A program made the position numbers and the translations under genes. From AC-37 sp036389295 (GTDB lineage Bacteria > Actinomycetota > Thermoleophilia > Solirubrobacterales > Thermoleophilaceae): a stretch of 64,000 nucleotides of DNA. The notes under the pieces were generated by a model, which was not told the DNA's origin, made no database searches, and saw only the letters and a list, made by a program, of their open reading frames with translations. Positions 15,038-23,560 of this stretch are shown here, in pieces (the first letter of the stretch is position 1; each line of letters opens with the position of its first letter). The stretch spans positions 66,771 through 130,770 of the forward strand of contig DASVQB010000046.1 of assembly GCA_036389295.1 (NCBI GenBank). The letters are read 5' to 3'.

Positions 15038-15051
15038 TTAGGGTCCCCTAA
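15038..15051. promoter_or_regulatory. Iron-type operator 2, TTAGGG-N2-CCCTAA
   Basis: A second perfect dyad, TTAGGG-TC-CCCTAA (extending to GTTAGGG-TC-CCCTAAC), whose centre is 25 bp from that of operator 1. It precedes the lipoprotein-FTR1 operon. The identical half-sites, spacing and position before iron-uptake genes support a DtxR/IdeR-like or other metalloregulator site. Confidence 0.65.
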
Positions 15052-15112
15052 CTATTCCCGTGCCGGCCGGTCGGAATGGCCGTCCGGCCCCATCCGAGGC
15101 AAGAGGGGGACC

Positions 15113-15547
15113 TTGAGGACATCGACGCTGGCCGCCGGGATCGCCGCGCTCGCGATGCTCGCCGGATGCGGCGACGACGACTCGGGCGACGGGGCCGAGA
15201 CGGCCGGCCGGGCGACCACCGCCACGACGGCGCCGGCGCCGGCCGGGTCCGAGGCCGTGGCCGAGATCGCGACCGTGCGGCAGCTCCTCGACCGGGCCGT
15301 GGACGAGTACCGGGACGGCGACGCGAAGAGCGCGGAGCGGACCGTCGGCGACGCCTACCTGGAGCACTTCGAGGAGGTCGAGGAGCCGCTCGAGGAGCGC
15401 GACCCGGAGCTGATGGAGTCGCTCGAGGAGACGATCGCGACCACGATCCGCGACCGCATCAGGGCCGGCGCCAGCCCGGCGGAGGTCCAGAGCCTCGTCG
15501 TCGGCGCGAAGCGCGGCCTCGACCGCGCGGAGGCGGCGCTCAGGTAG
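15113..15547 (+). CDS. Lipoprotein paralogous to the FTR1 extracytoplasmic domain
   Basis: A 144-residue lipoprotein: signal peptide with lipobox LAGC at about residues 15-18, an acidic/Thr-Ala linker, then a helical domain. That domain (VDEYRDGDAKSAERTV, AYLEHFEEVEEPLEERD, LEETIATTIRDRI) is clearly similar to residues 35-125 of the FTR1 permease encoded next door (TAYLDHFEKVEIPLRLRD), so the two look like paralogues. The acidic residues in the shared HFExVExPL motif are candidate iron ligands. The TTG at 15113 is chosen because AGAGGGGGA sits just upstream and the signal peptide follows directly. It begins five bases before the FTR1 gene start region, in one operon. Confidence 0.75.
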   Translation: MRTSTLAAGIAALAMLAGCGDDDSGDGAETAGRATTATTAPAPAGSEAVAEIATVRQLLDRAVDEYRDGDAKSAERTVGDAYLEHFEEVEEPLEERDPELMESLEETIATTIRDRIRAGASPAEVQSLVVGAKRGLDRAEAALR

Positions 15548-15551
15548 CTGC

Positions 15552-16784
15552 GTGGGGCGCGCGATCGTCACCGCCCTGCTCGCCTCGCTGCTGGCCCTCG
15601 CTCTGGCCGCCGGTCCGGCCGTGGCGGCGGGCGGCCAGGTCGACGAGGCGCTCGACGAGGTCCAGCTCGCCCGGGACGGCGTGCGGCAGGCCGTCGAGGC
15701 GGCCGAGGCCGGCGACCGGGAGCGCGGCTACGACCTCGCGCGCACCGCCTACCTGGACCACTTCGAGAAGGTCGAGATCCCGCTCCGCCTGCGCGACGCG
15801 AGCCTGGTGCTCGACCTCGAGTTCCAGTTCGCCGAGCTGCGCGACGGGATCCGCGACGGCCGGTCGCTCGACCGCGTGCGCGACACGGCGCGCGACGTCC
15901 GGGCGGGTCTCGTCGACGTGGAGCGCAAGCTCTCCGACGAGGGTCTCGCGGCGCCCGCCGTCGCCTTCGCGTTCTCGTTCACGATCCTGTTCCGGGAGGG
16001 CGTCGAGGCGGTCCTGATCCTCGCGCTGCTGCTCGGGTCGCTCGAGGCCGGCCGCGCCAGCGACTTCCGCCGCCCGCTCGGCCTCGGCGCGCTCGCGGCG
16101 GTCGCCGCCACCGGGGTCACCTGGCTGCTCGCCACGGTGGTGGTGGACATAGCCCCGCTCGAGCGCGAGCTGCTCGAGGCCGTGACCGCGCTGCTCGCCG
16201 TCGGGGTGCTGGTCCTCGTGAGCTTCTGGCTCGTGTCGCGGCTCGAGCAGCGCCACTGGGTCGAGTTCATGCGCGCGCGGGTGTCGGGCGCTATCGCCGC
16301 CGGCAGCGCGCTGGCGTTCGCCGGGCTCGGGTTCACGGCCGTCTACCGCGAGGGGTTCGAGACCGTCCTCTTCTACCAGGCGCTGACGCTGTTCGCCGAG
16401 GGGCTCGTCCTGTGGGTGGTGCTGGGGGCGGTGGCCGGCGCGATCGCGCTGGCCGCGGTCGGCCACGCCGTGATCCGGCTCGGCAGGCGGGTCCCGCTGA
16501 AGCCGCTGCTCGTGACCGGCGCGTCGATCCTGCTGCTCCTGTCGGTGGCGTTCGCCGGCAACGCCGTGCGGTCGCTCCAGGAGGGCGACTGGATCGGCGT
16601 GACGCCGATCGCCGGCGACTGGGCGCGGCTGCCCGTCTTCCTCGCGGAGCTCACGGGCATCCACCCGACGCGCGAGGGCCTGGTCACGCAGGCGACGCTG
16701 ATCGCGATCTACGCGCTCGGCGCGCTCTGGGTGTTCGCGTGGCGCCCGGTCCGGCGCCGGCAGGCCGTGAGGGCGACGGCGTGA
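15552..16784 (+). CDS. FTR1-family iron permease
   Basis: A 410-residue high-affinity iron permease with signal peptide (1-26), an extracytoplasmic helical domain (about 30-130) carrying YLDHFEKVEIPLRLRD, and seven transmembrane helices containing the two REGxE iron motifs: REGVE at 148-152 and REGFE at 266-270. These motifs are essential in yeast Ftr1 and E. coli EfeU. The protein would move ferric iron across the membrane; no ferroxidase gene (EfeO/EfeB type) is visible nearby, but the preceding lipoprotein may supply iron. The GTG at 15552 follows the lipoprotein stop by four bases, and TGA overlaps the next GTG. Confidence 0.9.
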   Translation: MGRAIVTALLASLLALALAAGPAVAAGGQVDEALDEVQLARDGVRQAVEAAEAGDRERGYDLARTAYLDHFEKVEIPLRLRDASLVLDLEFQFAELRDGIRDGRSLDRVRDTARDVRAGLVDVERKLSDEGLAAPAVAFAFSFTILFREGVEAVLILALLLGSLEAGRASDFRRPLGLGALAAVAATGVTWLLATVVVDIAPLERELLEAVTALLAVGVLVLVSFWLVSRLEQRHWVEFMRARVSGAIAAGSALAFAGLGFTAVYREGFETVLFYQALTLFAEGLVLWVVLGAVAGAIALAAVGHAVIRLGRRVPLKPLLVTGASILLLLSVAFAGNAVRSLQEGDWIGVTPIAGDWARLPVFLAELTGIHPTREGLVTQATLIAIYALGALWVFAWRPVRRRQAVRATA

Positions 16785-18898
16785 GCACGAACGGGCTTCG
16801 CGCCGCGTCCCGCCCGCTGCGCGTCGGGGTCGACGTGGGCGGCACGTTCACCAAGGCGGTGGCCGTGGCGCCGGATTCGCTCGAGCTGAGCGCCGAGGCG
16901 GTGGTGCCGACCACCCATCGCGCCGGCGGCGGCGTGAGCGAGGGCGTGGCCGGCGCGCTGCGCGAGCTGCTCGCCCGGCTCGGCGACCGGCGCCGCGACG
17001 TCGAGCTGGTCGCGTTCTCGACCACGCAGGCGATGAACGCGCTGCTCGAGGGCGACGTGGCGCGCGTGGGCGTCGTCGGCATCGGCGCGGCGCCGGACCT
17101 CCGCCGGGCGCGGAGGCGCACGCGCGTCGGCCGGATCGGGCTCGCCCCCGGCCACGACCTCGAGACCGAGCACGTCTTCCTCGACGCCACAGCCGGCCTC
17201 GCCGAGGACGCGGTCGACGAGGCGCTCGCGCGGCTCGCGGACGCCGGCTGCCGGGCGGTCGCCGTGAGCGGGGCCTTCGCCGTGGACGCGCCGGAGCACG
17301 AGCGGCTCGTCGCCGAGCGGGCGCTCCGCCTGGGGCTGCCGGCCTGCGCCGGGCACGAGCTGACCCAGGCCTACGGACTCGAGACGCGCACGGTCAGCGC
17401 CGCCCTCAACGCCAGCATCCTGCCGGTGGTCGAGCGCACGGCCGCGGTGGTCGAGGGCGCCCTGCGCGAGGCGGGGCTCGACGTTCCGCTGCTCGTCCTG
17501 CGCGGCGACGGCGGGGCGATGGGCGTCTCCGCCTTCCGGCGCGCGCCGAGCCTGACCGTGGGCTCGGGGCCGAGCGCCGGCGTAGCCGCCGCGCTGCACC
17601 AGCTCGCCCTCACCGACGCGATCGTGCTCGAGTGCGGCGGCACCAGCTCGAACGTCTCCGTGGTCAAGCGCGGGCGGACGGCGCTGCGGACCCTCAAGGT
17701 GATGGGCCGGCCGACGTCGCTGCGGTCGATCGACAGCTGGGTCGTCGGCGCGGCGGGCGGCAGCATGGCCCGCCTGCGCGGACGGCGGATCGCAGAGGTC
17801 GGGCCGCGCAGCGCGCACATCGCGGGGCTCGGCTACGCGTCGCTCGCCGACCCCGCCGACCTCGAGGGCGCCGAGCTCGAGCTGGTCGCCCCGCGTGGCG
17901 GCGACCCGGACGCGTACGCGGTCGTCCGCGCTCGCGGCGGGCGCTACGCGATCACCGCGACGTGCGCGGCCAACGCGCTCGGCGCCGTCCCGGCGGGCGC
18001 GTACTGCCGCGGCTCGCGCGAGTCGGCCATGGCGGCGTTCGCGGCGCTCGCGCGGCGCCTGAGGACGGACCCCGAGGCCGCCGCGCGCGCGATGCTCGAC
18101 GCCGCCGCGGCCAAGGTCGCCGACGCCGCCGCCGAGGCGGCGCGCGAGCACGACCTTGACCCGTCGGTCCCGGTCGTCGCGCTCGGCGGCGCGGGCGACG
18201 CGCTGGCCCCGGCGGTCGCGGAGCGCCTCGGCCGGCCGCTGCTCCGACCCGAGCACGCGCCGGTGCTGTCCTCGATCGGAGCGGCGCTGTCGCTCGTCCG
18301 GGCGGAGGTGGCGCGCACGGCCGCGCCGGGCACCACGGCGCAGGCCGTCGCGCACGAGGCCGAGCGCGCCTGCGTCGACGCCGGCGCGGCACCCGCGACC
18401 GTCGCGGTCGAGTCGTCGTTCGACGCCCGCCGCGGGCTCGTCCGCGCGGTCGCCACCGGCGCCGCCGCGCTCGAGGCCGGCGCCGCCCGGCGCGACCCGG
18501 TCGACGACGCGTCCCGGCTCCGGGCCGCGGCGGAGGCGCTCGGCATCGAGGGCGGGGCGCTCCAGGTGGTCGGCAGCACCGACTTCTACCGCGTGTACTC
18601 GGAGAACGGGCGCGGCCGGGTGGCGGTCGTCGACGCCCGCGGCGCCGTGCCGCTGGCCGAGAACGCGCGCCGCATCCTCGCCGGGGAGCGCGACCGGCTG
18701 CTCGACGACCTGCGCGACGCCGTGAGCGACGCGACCGTGAACCTCGGCGTGGCGACGATGCTCCCGCGGGTGGCGCTCATCTGCGGGCCGCGGATCCTCG
18801 ACATGTCGGACGCCCGGCGCGGCGAGGAGATCGCCGCCGCCGCGGAGCGCGCGCTCGCCGAGCACGACGGCGACGCGGTCGCCGTGCTCTGGCGCTGA
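16781..18898 (+). CDS. Hydantoinase/oxoprolinase-family protein
   Basis: A 705-residue ASKHA-fold protein: LRVGVDVGGTFTKAVAV (about 13-29) phosphate-binding loop, FSTTQAMNALLEGDVARVGV (about 80-99), TRTVSAALNASILPVVERT and a PSLTVGSGPSAGVAAAL loop with LECGGTSSNVSVV (about 285-297). HyuA-type proteins hydrolyse cyclic amides in an ATP-dependent way, usually with a HyuB partner; no HyuB is present here. The C-terminal 150 residues contain a separate domain (GALQVVGSTDFYRVYSENG) I do not recognise. It overlaps the FTR1 gene by 4 bp, so it is co-translated with iron uptake; how the two functions connect is unclear. Confidence 0.75.
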   Translation: MSTNGLRAASRPLRVGVDVGGTFTKAVAVAPDSLELSAEAVVPTTHRAGGGVSEGVAGALRELLARLGDRRRDVELVAFSTTQAMNALLEGDVARVGVVGIGAAPDLRRARRRTRVGRIGLAPGHDLETEHVFLDATAGLAEDAVDEALARLADAGCRAVAVSGAFAVDAPEHERLVAERALRLGLPACAGHELTQAYGLETRTVSAALNASILPVVERTAAVVEGALREAGLDVPLLVLRGDGGAMGVSAFRRAPSLTVGSGPSAGVAAALHQLALTDAIVLECGGTSSNVSVVKRGRTALRTLKVMGRPTSLRSIDSWVVGAAGGSMARLRGRRIAEVGPRSAHIAGLGYASLADPADLEGAELELVAPRGGDPDAYAVVRARGGRYAITATCAANALGAVPAGAYCRGSRESAMAAFAALARRLRTDPEAAARAMLDAAAAKVADAAAEAAREHDLDPSVPVVALGGAGDALAPAVAERLGRPLLRPEHAPVLSSIGAALSLVRAEVARTAAPGTTAQAVAHEAERACVDAGAAPATVAVESSFDARRGLVRAVATGAAALEAGAARRDPVDDASRLRAAAEALGIEGGALQVVGSTDFYRVYSENGRGRVAVVDARGAVPLAENARRILAGERDRLLDDLRDAVSDATVNLGVATMLPRVALICGPRILDMSDARRGEEIAAAAERALAEHDGDAVAVLWR

Positions 18899-19353
18899 TG
18901 TCCGTCTACCGCCAGGCCGGGCCGTCGCGGCCGTGGCTGCTCGCGGCCGTCGGCGCCGCCGCGCTGCTGGTCGGGGGCGTGGCGGGCTTCCTCGTGCGCG
19001 GGGACGGCGGCGGCGAGCCGACGCTCCGGGCGTCGGTGGCGGACCTCCGCGACCGCATGGGCCCGGCCGTCCAGGGGCTCGAGGTGCTGCCGATCGAGTA
19101 CGGGGACGCCGTGGGCGGCGCGCCGACCGAGCTCGAGGGGGCGCGGGGTCATCTGACGCGCACCCGCGACGCGTTCGCCGCCGCGCGCGCGGACCTCGCC
19201 CTGCTGGCGCCGGCCGAGACGGCGCGACTCGGCCGCGAGCTCGACGCCCTGGCCGCGCTGGTCGACCGGCGCGGCCCCGCGAAGGCGGTCGAGGAGGCCG
19301 CGGGCCGGGCCGCCGCGACGCTCCGCGCGGCCCTCCGCGAGCCGGCCGGCTGA
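18898..19353 (+). CDS. Membrane-anchored helical protein
   Basis: A 151-residue protein with one transmembrane segment (about 13-33, WLLAAVGAAALLVGGVAGFL) and an exported helical domain rich in Ala, Arg and acidic residues (LRDRMGPAVQGLEVLPIEYG, ARGHLTRTRDAFAAARADL). The helix pattern and the EVLPIEYG element are reminiscent of the helical domain in the lipoprotein and FTR1 proteins upstream, but the similarity is too weak to claim homology. The ATG shares its A with the stop of the preceding gene, so it is the last gene of the iron operon. Function unknown; an accessory iron-binding or scaffold role is inference. Confidence 0.65.
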   Translation: MSVYRQAGPSRPWLLAAVGAAALLVGGVAGFLVRGDGGGEPTLRASVADLRDRMGPAVQGLEVLPIEYGDAVGGAPTELEGARGHLTRTRDAFAAARADLALLAPAETARLGRELDALAALVDRRGPAKAVEEAAGRAAATLRAALREPAG

Positions 19354-19378
19354 CCCGCCGCGACGGCGCGCTCTTCGT

Positions 19379-19414
19379 CACCGCGTCGCTTTTCCATCGC
19401 TATGCGATGGCTAG
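19379..19414 (+). repeat. 36-bp palindromic element, copy 2
   Basis: Second copy of the element at 564-599, with hairpin CCATCGC-TAT-GCGATGG at 19394-19410. Here the flanks add an outer stem: CACCGCGTC (19379-19387) can pair with GACGCGGTG just downstream (19417-19425), making a nested structure. It lies between two convergent genes (ends at 19353 and 19433), where it could stop transcription from both sides. Confidence 0.7.
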
Positions 19415-19432
19415 GTGACGCGGTGGCCCGGA

Positions 19433-22400
19433 TCAGCGGCGGCGGGCGGCGACCTCGATCGACGCGCGGGCGCTCCTGTAGCCGCCGCGCGCGGCCGAGG
19501 CGGTGCGGCGGCCCGCCGTGAAGTAGCGGCGGCAGAGGCGCGCGCGGCCGCGGCGGTCGGTCCGCGCCGTGCCCTTGCCGCCGATGTGGACCTTCGCCCC
19601 CCTGACCGGCCTGCCGCGCGAGGTCACCCGGAGCCTGAAGCACGTCCGCCGCCGGACGGCGACGCGCCGCGGGCGCACGCTCACCTTCAGCGCGGGCTTC
19701 GACGAGCTGCCCGTGCCGCTCTTGGTGAGCCCCGCCGCGTGGCCCCAGTTGCCGGCGTCGTCCTCGTAGAGGACCGCGTAGTAGCGGCGCGTCCTCCCGC
19801 GCTTCACCGTCAGCGACTGCTCCCCGCCCGCCGCCTTCGGTTCGAGCCGCGCGAGCGTGCGGCCGTCGTCCGGGTGGCGGATCGGCCGGTCCGACACGAG
19901 CACGACGGCGTGGGCGGCCTTCCCGCACGACCAGTCGTCGCCGGGCGCCTTCCACGAGAGCGCGATCGTCTTCTTCCCGGCCTTCACGCGGAACGAGTCG
20001 GGGGTCCCCGGCGGCCGGCTGTCGGTCCCGTAGGCGCCGGTGCCCCACTCGTCGTGCCGGGCGGTCCACCACTCGTCGTTGGTCCCGCACGCCGGCCGGT
20101 CGGTCTCCCACAGGAAGCTCCAGCCCTCGCGCGTGCGCGCGACCACCTCGAGCCTGTCGTCGCCGTCCACGTCGCCGATCGCCGGCACCGCGAGCAGCCA
20201 GCCGCCGGTGAACTTCGGCCAGCCCGAGCCCTCCGTCCCGTCGGCGGCCAGGTTCCGGAGGTAGTAGAGGCCGGTCCCGACCACGACCTCGTTGCCCGGC
20301 GCGTCGGAGACGTCCGCCACCGCCGGGCTCGACAGGAGCTGGAAGTCCTCGACCGCCTGCGGGTAGGCGGGCAGCGACTCGCCGGTGCGGGCGTTCCAGG
20401 CCTGCACGACGTGGTTGTAGGGCAGGTTCTGCCCCGGCACGACGCCGATGTTCAGCAGCTGGTTGAGGGTGAGCCCGCCCTTGATCACCTCGAGGCCGCC
20501 GTCGCCGTCGAGGTCGGCCACGATCGGGTGCTCGAACAGGTTCAGCACGCGGCTCTTGTCGACGTGCTCGCCCCCGCCCGGCCCCGAGTCGTAGGTCGTG
20601 ACCACCGACCCGTCCCCGCGCCTCGCCTGCACGTCGCCGGTCGCCACGCCGCCGATCGCCTCGAGCGCGCCGTCGCCGTCCACGTCGCCGAGCACGTAGT
20701 CGACGCCCGGCCCGACCAGCGGCAGCGCGTCGGGCACCGCGCCGTTCGGCTTGACCGGCCAGCCGGGCAGGATCTTGCCGGTCGAGCTGACCGCGTAGGT
20801 GCGGCCGCTCTTCCCGATCGCGTTCGCGGCGACCGCGATGACGATCCCGCGCACCGCGCTCGCCACGTCGCCCTCGACCTGCTGGATCGGGTCGTCGATC
20901 TCGGCGGTCGGGACCACCAGCTCGGGCCTGCCGTCGCCGTTCACGTCGCCGGCGGCGGCCGAGTTGATGGTCTCGGCGCCGTCGAGCTTCTCGTCCGGCG
21001 ACTTGAGCTTGGTCGGGAACCCGCGCACGCGCTCGCCGCGCCCGGTCCAGGCGTAGAGGTGCTGGTCGAGCGAGGGGACCGCCACGTCGAGGCGACCGTC
21101 GCCGTCGAGGTCCACCAGCGTCGGCGAGCCGATGAAGCCGCGCTTTATGTGGTTGGTCTTCGTGCGCAGCGACGGCTTCGAGAGGTCCGGGTCGACGCGC
21201 ACCGGGAAGCCGTCCACCTCGCTGCCGTCGGCGTTCCACGCGTAGACGTGCTCACCGGCGGCGTCGACGATCTCGGGCTCGCGGTCGCCGTCAACGTCGC
21301 CGATCGCCGGGTTGCGCAGCGACTCGCGCGGCGGCTCGACGCCGCGGTACGACGGTGCGTCGGGATGGACGTTCGAGTAGCGCCGGGTGCGGACCGGCTC
21401 GCCGCCGTTGAAGCTCTGGAGCGGCTTGCCGTTCTCGCGCAGGACGTGGAGGTCGCCGCTCGAGTCCGGGGAGACGATGTCGAGGAGGTTGTCGCCGTCG
21501 AGGTCGAACATCCGCTGCGAGGCCTCGCCGCCGGTCCCGTCGTAGCGGGACCAGCCGCGGGCGAGCGACGTGTCGCGGTACGCGAACAGCACCTTGCGGT
21601 CCTCGCCCCGGTTGCCGTCCGCGTCGGTGACGACCACGCGGACGGTGAACGCCGGCTCGTTCGGGTCGGGGTCGCCGGGGCCCTTGGACGGCGCGGTCGG
21701 GTCGTCGGCGGCGCCCCCTCCCGGACGGGCGTCGAGCGCCGCGCGGACCTCCCCGAGCGAGATCGTCCCGAGCTCGCCGTCGACCGGCCCGGACGCCGTC
21801 CGCTCGGCGCCCACGTCGCGGAACTCGGACTCCGCCGGCTCGATCCCCGGCGCCCACTGGAGCCGCCACTTGAAGCTCGTGCGGGCCGACAGCCGCGCGA
21901 CCACGTCGAAGCTCGACTGCCGCGCCACGTTCAGCGGCGCGAACCACTCCGGCCCGTCGATCAGCGCCTGCGGCGGCACCCTCCCGTCGCGGATCCGCTC
22001 GAGCGCCAGCCCGAGGTCGGGGCGGCCGTAGCCGAAGTGCTGGTCCCAGCCGGGCTGGGCGGGGTCGGGGACGCCGCTCCCGACCGTGTTCTCGGCCACC
22101 ACGTCCTCGGCCGTCGTCGTGAGCACCTGCTTGACCTCGTTCGGCGCGAGCCGGATCCCGCGGTCGCGGGCGTAGCCGATCAGGAGCCCGGCCGCGCCCG
22201 CGGCCTGGCCGGTGGCCTGGGAGCCGGTCGGCGCCGGCATGACCACGTGCGCGTGGCCGCCGTACTGCGTCGTCCCGGAGTTGCGGAACCAGGTCCCCAC
22301 CGGCGCGCTCGACGGCACGCCGAGCGCACCGAGGAGCGGGCCGAGCTGGTCGGCGTCCTGCCCGAGGCCGTGCGCGTCCGCCACCGTGCCCTGGACCTGC

Positions 22401-23473
22401 ATCGCCTCGTCGTAGAGCGTCGGGATGTTGTGGTCGGCGGTGTTGAGGTCGGAGGAGACGATCGCGAAGAAGACGCCGCTGCGGTAGGCGTGCGCGAACG
22501 CCTCGCGCGCGAAGCGGGTGTTGGTCAGGCCGCCGGTGGCCGCCTCGACCACCTCGACGTCGTTGTCGGCCGCGTACAGGACCGCCTGGCCGAAGCTCTG
22601 CATGTCGACCACGAACGTGTCCCAGACCCGCATCGGCACGAGCGTGCAGCGCGGGCAGACGCCGGTGCCGCCGCGGCCGTCGTTCGTCGCGCCCGCGGCC
22701 TCCTCGGCGCGGCCCGAGCCGTGGTTGTTCGCGCTCGAGTAGCTCGACGCGTCGAACGGGTCGTTGTCGTCGTCGAAGAAGTCCCAGCCGGCGACGTCGT
22801 CCGCGTAGCCGTTGCCGTCGTCGTCCTTGCCGTCGCTGAAGGTGGCGATCAGGTCGCCGGCGTCGAGGAGCTTGTCGGCCGGCTCCACGCCGGCGTCCTG
22901 CCTCACGCGCGCGTCGGCCGCGTAGTCGTCCACGTTGAAGGCGCCGTCGCCGTTGCAGTCGTAGCCGGGGCAGGGGGCGCCGCCGGCGCGCTGCGGCTCG
23001 GGCAGCTCCCTGCGGTTGAGCGCGACCTTCGTGCGCAGGTCCTGGTCCTCCCAGCGAATGCCCGTGTCGAGGATCGCGACCTGCACGTCGGGGCGGCCGG
23101 TCGAGAGCTTCCAGGCGCGGTCGGCCGACACGCCCGAGAGCTGGCCGAGCGGGTTGCGGCCGGCGAGCGTGTTCTGCTCCTGCTGGCGGGCCGTGTCCGA
23201 CGGGTTCTTGTAGGTCGCGGAGAACTGCGTGGCGGACGGCGCGAAGCCGAACCGCTCGACCTCCTCGTCGAACGGGTTCGAGCACTCGGCGCCGCCGTCG
23301 TTGTCCTGCTCGCAGGGGTCGAAGCCGGGGTCGTTCGGGGCGTTGGCGCGAACGCTCTCGCCGGGGTCCGAGCCGGGGAACGCCGCGATCGCCGCCGCCG
23401 GCAGGGCGAGGGCCAGCGCCGCGACGGGCAACGCCGCCCGGGCACGCCAGGCTCTCCTCTGCCATCCCCTCAC
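19433..23473 (-). CDS. Secreted subtilase (S8) with FG-GAP/VCBS repeats
   Basis: A 1346-residue exported serine protease. Signal peptide at 1-32; catalytic Asp136 in VAILDTGIR, His251 in NNHGSGRAEEAAG, Ser418 in APTGSQATGQAAGAAGLL. Between Asp and His are the Ca-rich insert DCNGDGAFNVDDY and the subtilase-typical GNGYADDVAGWDFFDDDNDP. After the protease domain come about seven FG-GAP/VCBS-type calcium repeats (for example LDGDNLLDIV, VDGDREPEIV, LDGDGRLDVAV, VNGDGRPELVV, VDGDGALEAI, LDGDGGLEVI, VDGDDRLEVVA) that should fold as a propeller, a fibronectin-like stretch and a basic C-terminus. The His and Ser loops deviate from HGTHVAG and GTSMAAP. GTG at 23473 gives the signal peptide directly. 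Confidence 0.88.
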   Translation of the reverse strand: MRGWQRRAWRARAALPVAALALALPAAAIAAFPGSDPGESVRANAPNDPGFDPCEQDNDGGAECSNPFDEEVERFGFAPSATQFSATYKNPSDTARQQEQNTLAGRNPLGQLSGVSADRAWKLSTGRPDVQVAILDTGIRWEDQDLRTKVALNRRELPEPQRAGGAPCPGYDCNGDGAFNVDDYAADARVRQDAGVEPADKLLDAGDLIATFSDGKDDDGNGYADDVAGWDFFDDDNDPFDASSYSSANNHGSGRAEEAAGATNDGRGGTGVCPRCTLVPMRVWDTFVVDMQSFGQAVLYAADNDVEVVEAATGGLTNTRFAREAFAHAYRSGVFFAIVSSDLNTADHNIPTLYDEAMQVQGTVADAHGLGQDADQLGPLLGALGVPSSAPVGTWFRNSGTTQYGGHAHVVMPAPTGSQATGQAAGAAGLLIGYARDRGIRLAPNEVKQVLTTTAEDVVAENTVGSGVPDPAQPGWDQHFGYGRPDLGLALERIRDGRVPPQALIDGPEWFAPLNVARQSSFDVVARLSARTSFKWRLQWAPGIEPAESEFRDVGAERTASGPVDGELGTISLGEVRAALDARPGGGAADDPTAPSKGPGDPDPNEPAFTVRVVVTDADGNRGEDRKVLFAYRDTSLARGWSRYDGTGGEASQRMFDLDGDNLLDIVSPDSSGDLHVLRENGKPLQSFNGGEPVRTRRYSNVHPDAPSYRGVEPPRESLRNPAIGDVDGDREPEIVDAAGEHVYAWNADGSEVDGFPVRVDPDLSKPSLRTKTNHIKRGFIGSPTLVDLDGDGRLDVAVPSLDQHLYAWTGRGERVRGFPTKLKSPDEKLDGAETINSAAAGDVNGDGRPELVVPTAEIDDPIQQVEGDVASAVRGIVIAVAANAIGKSGRTYAVSSTGKILPGWPVKPNGAVPDALPLVGPGVDYVLGDVDGDGALEAIGGVATGDVQARRGDGSVVTTYDSGPGGGEHVDKSRVLNLFEHPIVADLDGDGGLEVIKGGLTLNQLLNIGVVPGQNLPYNHVVQAWNARTGESLPAYPQAVEDFQLLSSPAVADVSDAPGNEVVVGTGLYYLRNLAADGTEGSGWPKFTGGWLLAVPAIGDVDGDDRLEVVARTREGWSFLWETDRPACGTNDEWWTARHDEWGTGAYGTDSRPPGTPDSFRVKAGKKTIALSWKAPGDDWSCGKAAHAVVLVSDRPIRHPDDGRTLARLEPKAAGGEQSLTVKRGRTRRYYAVLYEDDAGNWGHAAGLTKSGTGSSSKPALKVSVRPRRVAVRRRTCFRLRVTSRGRPVRGAKVHIGGKGTARTDRRGRARLCRRYFTAGRRTASAARGGYRSARASIEVAARRR

Positions 23474-23545
23474 CTGCTCGCAGCGATCGTAACGGAGCGC
23501 ACGAGCGCACGGTCGCGGCTGTGGCCGGGGCGCGGCCCTCGGGGG

Positions 23546-23551
23546 TATGCT
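23546..23551 (+). promoter_or_regulatory. -10 box of a probable leaderless transcript
   Basis: TATGCT nine bases before the GTG of the hydrolase gene, with no ribosome-binding site between them, suggests that transcription starts at or next to the start codon. Confidence 0.5.
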
Positions 23552-23560
23552 CGTCCACGA

